Assembly: GCA_018894105.1 (NCBI GenBank)
Contig: CM032119.1
Location: forward strand, 17,377,246 to 17,441,245
Reading direction: 5' to 3'
Length of the DNA stretch: 64,000 bases
Source: Jacaranda mimosifolia
Lineage: Eukaryota; Streptophyta; Magnoliopsida; Lamiales; Bignoniaceae
In this document: positions 24,756 through 35,133 of the stretch, piece after piece
Layout of the letters: the number at the start of each line of letters is the position of its first letter
Position numbering within the stretch: the stretch's first letter is position 1
Made by a program: the position numbers and the translations under genes
Notes under the pieces: generated by a model
What the model saw: the letters and a program-made list of their open reading frames with translations, nothing else
What the model was told of the DNA's origin: nothing
Databases searched by the model: none

Positions 24756-26149
24756 ATTCGAAAAAAAATGGTGACAATCAAAGAATTCAACAAAAAAAAA
24801 ATTGTAAATCGTACTGGCCAAATATTACCGTGTTAAAATAATATCAATTAATTAAAAATGAAAAAAATAGATACTAAATCTACATGCAAATAAATTTCTA
24901 ATAATTAAGTTTTTAATAATTATTTTTCAATTTTAGTCAAATGAGGAGCGTAAAATATATTGCTTGCAAATATCTAAAGTATTACCCAAAAAAAAGTATC
25001 AAAAATATTACTTTTTTATAAGTATTAGAAATATGGCGTAAATGTGATAATGCAAAAATAAGGTTTTGATCATTTTTTTGTTAATACTTTCATATTTTAC
25101 AGTTAAGACCATAATGGATAGTGTTTGCAAATGTGGATTCAAGACTAAATTTGGTATCACAACTACCAAATATCCATAACTTTCTAGTTTTATCCTTTAT
25201 ATCTCATTGTGTTTTAAAAGTTTAGAGGATATTGAATCACAATTAAGTAAAAGGATCAAAAAAAACTTGGAATAGTTTATGGTGCAATCTTGTTATACAT
25301 ACTTTATGTGAGGAATGTACATAAGTGCTTAATTTGAGTCGTTAGATTTAAAAATGAAATCATAACCATTCTTTTTTATAATTAGTTGACAATATATAAA
25401 GTATATTTAATCTGCTACATGTACAAGTAGTTGATGATTTTAATTATATATTAAGGGTGCATTGTATCCAAATAGCAACTACCACTAGTAAAATTTTATT
25501 TATTTTGGCCTCCACTCCATTAAATGCCTTTGTATATATTTTGGGCCCCTTAAATTACATTTTTCTTTAAATGACTTTTTCATAAAATCTATAAAATGTA
25601 GAAAGAGCGTGTTTATATTTATTATACTAATATACCTTATCTTATAATTACTATAAATATTGTATCTTGGTATCTTTTTCTGCATATTATTTTAAATTAA
25701 TGAAAACACGATTTAGTTTGCAATAGAAATGTCAAACAATTACATGTGATATACATTAATATACTTCAAAAATTGTGTTAACAAGTTATTTTAGAAAAGT
25801 GCCAGAATTTATTCTCAATTGGCATTTCAAATTAATTCAAAATTTTAGCTATAGTATTTTATTATTTTTTATTAATATATTGGCTAACATAAATTCATAT
25901 TTATATTTTAATATTATTTATAGATTTATTTTTATATTGGTTACTTTCTGTAGCTAATATTGGACTGCAAATGTTTATATATGTATATATATAATTTTAT
26001 TTATAATATTATTTTTTATCTACTACATATTTATACAGATGATATTATTAAGTATACGTAATGCTATTTTATGATAATAATAATTACGATAACTTATATC
26101 ATGGGTTCTAATTCGCAACAAAATAATAAATAAAGATAATTTCATCCAA
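24756..26149. other. AT-rich intergenic DNA
   Basis: No gene or recognisable element. Two frames of about 60 codons near 25.5-25.9 kb are AT-rich noise. Confidence 0.55.
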
Positions 26150-26900
26150 TTTTTTATTAAAATTTTAATGAAAATTGATATATTTTTATGAAAAAAAACC
26201 CCTCAAATTTGATTGATTTATGAAAAAACCAACAGAATATAAATTATTCATTTAACGTTTACTCAAAAAAATTTAAAAAATAATAAAAAGCTAAAAAATA
26301 GAAGCCACAAAAACCCTCTATAAAAAAACTTTTGAAATAATATATATATACATCTATATTATGTATATGTATAAAAACACACACACACATATACATATAT
26401 ATAAAACCCCACCCCCACCCCGAATTTTCCGCCGTAGCTGCTTGCTGCCTTGGGCCGGCAGGGGTAGGGGTGCTGGCCGGGAGGGAAAAGGGAAAGATAA
26501 CTTCTCTTTTCCTTTTTTTTTTTATTAACTTTTAGTTAATTTATACTTTAATCAAATAATTTTAAATATATTTGTATTATAAATTAATCAAATAATTTTA
26601 AACATATTTGTATTTCTGTGTATTATTAAGTATTAATTTAATATTATCCAAAATTACTTTTTACTTATTTTATTCATTTAAAATTATTAAATTATATTCA
26701 AAGGATTATATTATATTAACATTGTGAAGTTTAAACTTATGATTAGAATGGAAAAAATAAATTTGCCTTGTATTTTAATTATATTTTTCAAAATATCTTT
26801 TAATAATTTCTTTAAATATTTAGCAAACATTTAATTTACTAAAATTTTAAAATGAAAAACTAACAACTTGTTATAAAATTAACGATAACCTGTTGTAAAA
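26150..26900. repeat. AT-rich repeat D, copy 1
   Basis: A diverged copy of sequence found again at about 28225-28900. Shared landmarks, in order, are TTTGATTGATTTATGAAAA, GCCACAAAAACCCTCTATAAAAAA, a TA/CA microsatellite, then a sudden GC-rich island (CCCCACCCCC, GCCGTAGCTGCTTGC) and a purine tract, then AT-rich DNA. No coding frame. The family is unknown to me. Confidence 0.5.
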
Positions 26901-26997
26901 AGACATATGTCATTTAATTAAATAATATTTTATATGAGATAAATACTATCATACCTCATCATAGATTCTCGTTTTCAATTTGTAACTTTTAATTTTA

Positions 26998-27189
26998 GGA
27001 AAAATTATAATTTTCATCCTCAAATTTAGCTACTTATTTGATCTTCATCCTCAAATAGTTTACAGTTACAAAATTGATCCCTCAGATGTCAAATTTTTAA
27101 CAAATTAGGTCTCAGCCATTAAGGTTCAAGTTAAGTTTAATAGAAAGTAGTCATGTGCCTTGCAAATAGCCACTAATGGAGGGAAAGAC
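26998..27189 (+). repeat. MULE left TIR
   Basis: It begins GGAAAAATTATAATTTTCAT and includes CTCAAATTTAGCTACTTATT, GTCATGTGCCTTGCA and CTAATGGAGGGAAA. The reverse complement of 39664-39850 follows the same order. The transposase ATG lies 272 bp inside it. Confidence 0.9.
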
Positions 27190-28224
27190 TTCAGCTGTCA
27201 AGGTTGGGTCAAAATCATTTCCACTTTTGCTAAAAGCCAGCCCTAATTCTCTCCGCCAAAACACAAAACCATTTTCTCCCAAATTGTAATCCCTCAAATT
27301 TCCCTCAAACTTCCTTAAAATCTTCCATAACATCTTCAATTCATCATATCCAAGTGGATTACAACCAAAAATCTCCAACTTTTTGAGCCCTAAATTAGAG
27401 ATATTGAGAACATAAGGTTGTTGGAGGTTCGTTCAATAGAGTACAGGAGATAATTGGCAAAATGGCGATGAGAAGCAAGTATGCATTGGATTTCACAGCT
27501 AATTACAATAATATTTCATTACCTTCTATAATTTCACTTGATTTCTTCATGCCTAATTGAATGCATGCTAGTTTAGGATTGTTTATCCAAGGTTCTATTT
27601 GATTTAGGGTGAAATGCAAGTTTGTACGAGTTTATGTTCGAATGCATGCTAATTTAGGGTACTTTAGCTTAGGATACGAGTTTCTATTTCAATACATGTT
27701 CTGATTTATATTTTAGTGTAATTTTGGTTTCTAGTTTATATATGTTTTGTTTCTGATTTATGTTCTATTTATGAATTTAGTGTTCTGTGTATCTAATTGG
27801 TGTTAGTTGCTTTTTATTTTTTATTTGTTAAAATTTCAAATAAATAAATTATTAAACTTAGGTGTCATGGGGAACTAACATGTTTTACCCTAAAAATTCA
27901 CTATGCCGGAATTTTAAAACATACTCCACATAGAGAGTTCTTCAGGAGGAAAATGGAATACTTTGATTTTGTGGATGTAGATAAGATTGGGATAATTGAC
28001 TTATGGGATTATGCTAAGGAGTTAGGATACAATGAGAAAGGTAATATTAGGTTTTGGCTTAAATGTAGGAAAATTTTTGATGAAAAATTTGCATTTTTGG
28101 TCTCATTGGATAGGGGAATTTGCACTTTTGGTAACTAATCAAGATCGACACTTATAGGACAAAAATCATAATTTTTTTAGCACATCTGGGACACTGCCCC
28201 AACGTTCGTTAGTTTTTTGAAAAA

Positions 28225-28912
28225 TCCTTTTGGATGAAAAAAGATTAATTACCCTACAATCCCGAAAGTTTGATTTATTTATAAAAATTTCACAAAATAT
28301 GAATTGTCCAATTAATCTTCACTAAAACATTTAAATAATAGTAGTAGTGGTGGTGGTGGTGGTGGTAAATGCCACAAAACCAACTATAAAAAAATTAAAA
28401 TATTATATATTAACATATATATGTATATATATGAAATAAATATTAATTTAAATATAAATACATATATACATACAACCTAACCCCTCCCTAACTCTACATG
28501 GCCAGCCATGGCCAACGGCCGCTGCTGCAACCACCTATGGCTGATTAACCAATAGCCAATGGCTAGACCTTGTTGCTACGTGTCGCCTGCCATGGGCAAT
28601 AGACCAACAACCTATTATCAGATCTGGTCACTGGCTGTGGTCAGCAATGGCCAAGTTTAAGGGGAGGTAGGGTGGGAAGGGCTGGTCAGGATGGGGATTG
28701 GGGGGAGGAGGGAAGAAGAAAAAGATATATATATATATTTAAATTTTTACTTATTTATTTGTTATTAATTAGTAAATTTTAATCAAATTAGTTTTAAATT
28801 GATTTTTTTTCACTTATGTTATTTATTTAAAAATTATTAAATTATTTTGTACAAAATGATTAAAAATATTTATTTATTTAAATTATAAAAATTATATTGT
28901 TAGGATGAAAAT
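28225..28912. repeat. AT-rich repeat D, copy 2, left part
   Basis: Inside element B. It resembles 26150-26900, with a (GGT)n run at about 28345-28366 and a GC-rich island with CCATGGCC words at about 28495-28700. A possible matching inverted end (GGATAAATTGCAAAAAAAAC, reversed) lies at about 35113-35133. Confidence 0.45.
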
Positions 28913-30240
28913 TGTAACACGCCTAAATTTGGTATTTTGAAAATTAAGGATTTAGAAATCAAGATATTGGTTGGTCAAATTTTAGGGCTCGAACAATAAA
29001 TAAGAAGGATTTAATTGCATGAAAATTGAAAGTTTTGGGATCGAATCGCAATTTGAGAAGACTTGATTGACCAACATTTGGAAAGTTTTATGGGTCAAAG
29101 TGGGAATATTTTGGGGCAAATAAGTGGATGTGAGGCACTAGGGAGTTGGGGGACTGGAAAGTGGATTGAACGTTGGAGGACTCAATTGGATACCAAGCAA
29201 AACTTATGGGGGTCCACTTGTAATTTTTGGAAATAGCCGTTTATATATCATTTCGCGCATCCCCCCAATTTTCTTTATTTCTTCACCCACATCCACCATC
29301 TTCAACTTCGGCGACTTCTCTAGTAACGCCCTAAATTAGCAAACCTACCCCACCAAAACACTCCTTACCTCCTTAGGATTAAAATGATACCTTATGCAGC
29401 TTGAGATCACCAGTGAGCTACTGGGAAATTGAGACCGAAGGATGGGCAATGGTGGTAGGTAATCGGCACGGTGTTACCAGCGGCGGGAGCTTAAGATTTG
29501 TAGTGGGTTCTATTGCTCTCAGCTCAATGAACAATTTAGAGTCTTTAGTTTTTGAAAATTGGTCACCGGCGGCAGAGAATTTGGACAAACAGGCAGCAAC
29601 GACATTGAGGTGTCAGCTTCATATTTTGGCTAATTGCCCATCAATTCGGCAACGGATTCAAAAATTGAAGTGGGCATTGTGTTAGTTGAGCTAAAGGAGT
29701 CGAATGGTGGTGGTGTTGGCAATTTTCGACAACAACGGTGGTGAGACAGATTCTTCAGCTCGTCACAAAGATCATATTTGTGGAATTGATTCATGAAGGC
29801 AAGGCTCCAATAATCAGATTTTGGGTAAAGAATTAAGCCAGGGTTGTATATATACATGTATGTTGTACTATTTTTCCTTACATATATCTTGTATTGTGAC
29901 ACATGTTGGTATGGAAATATGTATTAGAATTAAAACAAGGGCATGCATGGATGTGTTGAGATGCCTAGTGGACCCGAATTTGTATTATTATATGATAATT
30001 TTAGGTTAATTTGAAGGATTAAACCCTAATTATATGGATTTGAGACTTAGGTGACAAATTGCATTATTTTAAGATAATTGGACTATTATTATTGACTTGG
30101 TGTAACATGTTGAGGTTAAATATGTAATTAAGGACCAGATTATGTCCCCTTTACCGGAACCAAAATGAATCCTATAAATATTTTTATAATAACAGTGTAA
30201 TTAGCACGTTCCGTAACAGTAATATCGAAATGAACCCTGA
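28913..30240 (+). repeat. LTR1 of element C, 3'-truncated
   Basis: It starts TGTAACACGCCTAAATTTGG and aligns with LTR2 up to GAAATGAACCCTGAAC, after which it switches abruptly to internal sequence. About 1.8 kb of its 3' part is missing. Confidence 0.85.
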
Positions 30241-31078
30241 ACCTTCGCGGGATCTTACAAGAAGGAAGGTAATTCTAAAAGACACAGGGGAACAGGTGGC
30301 TGAAGGTTCTATCTAAGTTCTTGAATGTTAGAAGAGAGTTTGATACCGCATATCTTTAGCTTTATATCCTAGACGAAGCCTAGGGAGCAACAGACATATT
30401 GTTCGTGACTATACCTAGTATGTTTAGTTTTTGTGAACATGTAGCTAGTTATTTGGGAATGTATGACTTATTGTAAAGGCTAGCTTGTTAAGTTTGAACT
30501 TGATTACTCCTTAATGTAAATATCATGTAAGTATGAACTTGTGGTGGTAATGATCATTTCTTGCCATAGTAGTTTTGTGATTTATTAAATAGTAGCAAGT
30601 GCTTTATCAAGATGTGTATGGAAATGACATGGGATAAGGTGCGTAAGGCTTACTTAATTACAAACAAGCGTAAAGCGCTCAGTGATGTCATGGGATCACC
30701 AAGGAGATTTAAAATTCATTTCGGGATAGTTTAACTTACTTTCTGTAAGCTCAATTGTGGAAATCAAGAGAAATCTTTAAGTGATGACGGATAACGGAAC
30801 TATGAATCATAGGATTATTAGTCAATCCTATCAATAAGATGACACCTTATGCCCTAGTAAAGTGGATAGGTTGGAAAGAATCAGGAAAAGGAGATTCCTA
30901 ATATCTTATAAAGATAAATATCGCCAAGGAATTGAAGAGGTATATCCTAATAATGAGAGAAATTCGCATATGCTTGGGGCAACTAGGAGACAAGAGTGTT
31001 ACATGTGCTGGTGTTAACTAAAGTTCATCCAGTCGAAGATGAGAATCTGGGGACCATATTCCTTTAAGGGGGAAGGAT
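30241..31078 (+). other. residual internal region of element C with polypurine tract
   Basis: No coding frame of note. Its end, TTAAGGGGGAAGGAT at about 31064-31078, is a standard polypurine tract directly before LTR2, as in Ty3-type elements. Confidence 0.7.
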
Positions 31079-32782
31079 TGTAACACCCCCAAATAAGAAG
31101 GATTTAATTGCATGGAAATTGAAAATTTTAGGGTCGAGTTGCAATTTGAGAAGACTTGATTGACCTACATTTGGAAAGTTTTGCAGGTCAAAGTGGGAAT
31201 ATTTTAGGTCAAATGGGTGGATTTGAGGCACTAGGGAGTTAGGGGACTGGTATTGAAGTGGGTTGAACCTTAGAAGACTCAATTGGAATCCAAGCAAAAC
31301 TTCTGGGGGTCAAATTGTAATTTCTGGAAATAGCCCTTTATATATCATTCCCCCCTCCCAATTTTCTTCATTTCTTCACCCGTGTCCACCATCCTCAACT
31401 CAGGCGACTTCTCTAGCAATGCCTCGAACCAGCAAACCAACCCCACCAAAATACTCTTTACCTCTTTAAGATTAGAATGATACCTTATGCAGCTTGAGAT
31501 CATCGATGAGCTACCGGGAAATTGAGATCAAAGGATAGGTAACAACGGCAGGTGACGGGTGCAACGTTATCAACGGCGCAAGCTCAAGATTTGTAGTGGG
31601 TTCTATTGCTCTTAGCTTAAGGAACGATTTAGAGTCTTCAGTTTCTGAAAATTGGTCACCAACGGCGAAAGATTTGGACAAACGGGCAGCAGCGGCGTTG
31701 AGGTGTCAGCTTCATTTTTTGGCCAATAACCCATCAATTTGGCGATGGACGTAGAAATTGAAGTGGGCATTGTGTTAGTTGAGCTGAGAGGCGTCGAACA
31801 GTAGTGGTGTTGGCCATTTTTTACGACGGCGGGTGGCAGCGGCAGTGCTAAGATAGATTCTTCAGCTCGTCACAACGATCATATCTGTGGCATTAATTCA
31901 TGAAGGCTGGGCTCTGATAATCAAATTTTGGGTAAAGAATTGAACTGGGGTTGTATATATATATATATGTTGTACTGTTTGTCCTTATATAAATCTTGTA
32001 TTATGACAAATGTTGGTATGGAAATATGTATTAGAATTAAAACAAGGGCATGCATAGATGTGTAGAGATGCCTAGCGGAAGCAGATTTGTATTGTTATAT
32101 GATAAATTTAGGTTAATTGAGTTAATTGAAGGATTAAACCCTAATTTCATGGATTTGAGACTTAGGTGACAAATTGGGTTATTTAAGATAATTGAACTGT
32201 TATTATTAACTTGGTCTAACGTGTCGAGGTTAAACATGTAATAAGGACCTGATTATGTTCCCATTGTTGGAACCAAAATGAACCCTATAAATATTTTCAT
32301 AATGATGGCGCAATTAGTGTGTTCTGTAACGATAATACCGAAATGAACCCTGAACTACCATGTTAATCGAATAATTTTCGATTTTAGGTTGTTATTCGTA
32401 ATTGTAATTATAGGATCAAATGAGGATTCTGACAGTGAACCCACTCTTTTGGATAGGTGACGAGGAACTGGGTCCCACAAGCCAATAGGCGGTGATAGCA
32501 TTGCTAAGGCTATTAAGGTGAGGGTCTAACCTCTTGGGTATTTGTTTCGTTTACCCTGTGAGGATCTGCCAATCTAGCATTTGCTTACACCTATATGTTA
32601 TTGTGATAAACCCCTGAGAGGGTTAAACATATTTTTATACTGTAACTGTGTCTTGTTACTGAAATTTGTGATTTGCTTGAGATATCGTTTATTATCCGTT
32701 GATTAATACGTATACCCCTGTAAGGGTTGTATCATTGACTGTGCCTCTGATAAGATCTTTGTATGTCTGTTTTGGTGCCCAG

Positions 32783-33075
32783 AACTCTCCTCTGTTATCT
32801 GTTATCGTTCTATTATCTGAACGTTCCATTATCTGTTATCGTTATGTTATCTGACCGTTTTGTTATCTGAGTTATCTGTTATCATTCTATTATCTGTTAT
32901 CATTCTGTTATCTAAATGTTCTGTTATTTGTTATCATTTTGTTATCTGACTGTTTTGTTATCTAATTGTTCTGTTATTTGACCGTTCTATTATCGATTAC
33001 TATTTTGTTATCTGATCGTTCTATTATCGTTTATTGTTCTGTTATCTGACCATTTTGTTATTTGTCACTATTTTG
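32783..33075 (+). repeat. GTTATCTG-type tandem array in LTR2
   Basis: About 290 bp of words such as CTGTTATC, TCTGACCGTT and TTTTGTTATCTG. The solo LTR has the same array in inverse orientation but much shorter (5167-5280), so the array has changed length between copies. Confidence 0.85.
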
Positions 33076-33126
33076 TATCTATTACTAATCCATATCTGTT
33101 ACTATTTTCAATTGTTATATGGAAAT

Positions 33127-33300
33127 AATGGGACATTAATCCCTGCTGTGTGCATGGGATAAGTCGTAAGTCGGACCTTTTGATTACATAATGGGACGTT
33201 ATCCCTGCTATGTGCATGGGATAAGTCGTAAGCCCATAACTCTTGGTTAAATAATAGGACATTAATCTCTACTGTGTGCATGGGATATACTGTAAGCCCG
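33127..33300 (+). repeat. ~60-bp repeat, three copies, in LTR2
   Basis: Three units containing GGGACATTAATCCCTGC, TGTGTGCATGGGATA and GTAAGCC. Short frames across it are artefacts. The solo LTR has an unrelated 27-30-bp array at the matching place. Confidence 0.8.
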
Positions 33301-34172
33301 AAAATTGTGATATAAGGAGAATTTGATATGCATGTCCAATTCTGATTCGTCGGATTACATATGTTACTTGGGTTTACTTTATTTTGATTGTATTCCGATT
33401 GTTTGTATTCCGCTCATGGAGCAATAAGGATGTTGTAGTTTCTTGGTCTAAATCAAGCTGTTGTCCAGGTCGAAAGAGCCGTTTGCATTTCCTCCCAAAC
33501 TAATCTAGTTGAGATAATCCCGAGCCGTTCATTTAATGAGCCAATTGTGTTTCCTCCCGAACTGATCCAATTGAGACGATCCCGGGCCGTTCAAGTCGAC
33601 GTAACAACTTTCGAGCTAGTACCTACTAATAACCTTGCATTTGTTAATGCCTGTGTTCTGATACATTTATGTTCCGACTGCATTGTTTGTTGGTTTGTGA
33701 ACTATTGAATTGTTTCATCTTCAGCAGAGTCCTTATGATTTATTATTGATTGTTATCCTTCACTAAGTCCTTTGGACTTACCTTCCCGTTTTATCCTTGA
33801 TTTTCTCAAACAGGATTAAGTGATGGTCATGGAATTCAGGCTTGGATTGGAGGCAATATGTTTTGTAATAGAACATGTGTTTATATATGTATATGGGTTG
33901 TCTTGAATGTTAAGCTTTGACTTAGAAATGTTGTTATATGTTAAGATTGAATTAATTACCTGAGGCATGTATATGTTATGGTGAATATTATGGGACTCCT
34001 TATGGCATGTATTTAGCACTTGTGTTGAGGTCTGCTTAGGTTGAAGCGTGTTGTTGACTTTGATGATTTTGTGAAATTTTTCTCATGGCCTATTGACTGT
34101 CTTATGGGTTATGATTTAAGTTTGAATCGGAGTGGCATTTCAGCTTAGGGGTATCCTGAGTCGAGTGCTACA

Positions 34173-35133
34173 AAAAAATTTGATTTTATTTTTATTTTAA
34201 ATTATTTATTTTAATTAATCAATAAATTTATTTGTTTATTTATTTATACACATGCTCATCAAGGGTCTGTTAGAATTTGAACTTCTAACCTCCCACATTA
34301 TGTGAATTATTACTATATTATTTTAAATTTTATTTTATTTTAAAATTATTTATTTTAATTAATATGTATTTTATACTTAATTATACTATTTTAGATTTGT
34401 TTATTATTTTTACATTACAAAATATGTAATTCAAAATTATGAAGTTATGTCATATGAGATAATAGTCTTTATTTTTATTTTTATTTTTATTTTTTATTTT
34501 AATTAAGAAATAAATTTGCCTCAATCTAATTAAATTATTTTAGATTATATTTATTTTTCTAATATTATTGAGTATGAAATTTTAAATTATAAAATTATAT
34601 TAATTAAGAGATGGATTTAATTTTTTACTTTTATTAATTAAGTTTAACTAAATTTGAAATTTTAATCATTAAATTTCTTAATTTGTACAAAATGATTAAA
34701 ACATAAAAATTTAAAATCATTAACATAAATTTAAATTTAACATAATTATGATATGTTACTGATTTTAAATTTTTATTTTTTAATTCAACTAAATTTTAAA
34801 GATTGTTTAATATTTAAGAATTTTTTTCAATAATAAGATATATTTAAATTTATTATGAGTAATTTAAACAATGTTAAAATACACCCCATGGTATAAAAAA
34901 TATTACAAATAGGTCTGAGGGTATTTTTGTCTAAAAAATAATTAGAACAACTTTTGAAGGGCATTTTTTGATTTCTACATAAATTTTTGGATGACATCTG
35001 CAAATTTGTTTATGAATGCCAATAGTTCTTCAAAAATATTGGATCAAGTGAAATATTGAGGGATCAATGTAATTTATTAGGATTTTATTTATAACTAAGC
35101 CAAAATTTAGGGGTTTTTTTTGCAATTTATCCA
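34173..35133. repeat. AT-rich repeat D, copy 2, right part
   Basis: Very AT-rich non-coding DNA after the LTR element, ending in AAATTTAGGGGTTTTTTTTG at about 35107-35126, which resembles an inverted form of the left edge of repeat D. No gene seen. Confidence 0.4.

Larger units (their letters stand above)
28913..34172 (+). mobile_element. LTR retrotransposon C, internally deleted (Ty3-like)
   Basis: Two LTRs of the family at 4062-7132 lie in the same orientation: LTR1 28913-about 30240 (truncated) and LTR2 31079-34172. The 840 bp between them keeps only the 3' end of the internal region, ending in the purine tract AAGGGGGAAGGAT. Primer site, gag and pol are gone. Flanking 5-mers AAAAT (28908-28912) and AAAAA (34173-34177) are only a near match. 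It lies within repeat D of element B. Confidence 0.85.
31079..34172 (+). repeat. LTR2 of element C, 3.09 kb
   Basis: It starts TGTAACACCCCC and ends GTGCTACA. Relative to LTR1 and the solo LTR it lacks about 70 bp just after the start, with AAATAAGAAGG at the junction. It carries two arrays described separately. Confidence 0.88.

Noticed and set aside
24314..24756. Overlapping frames on both strands at the UBP promoter
   Set aside because: Purine/pyrimidine-biased leader DNA gives open frames on both strands; no motif.
27151..27378. 75-codon minus-strand frame at the MULE left end
   Set aside because: It starts outside any gene context and runs into the TIR; no counterpart at the right end.
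32783..33300. CRISPR-like look of repeated units
   Set aside because: Units are irregular, spacers are not unique, and it lies in a plant LTR.
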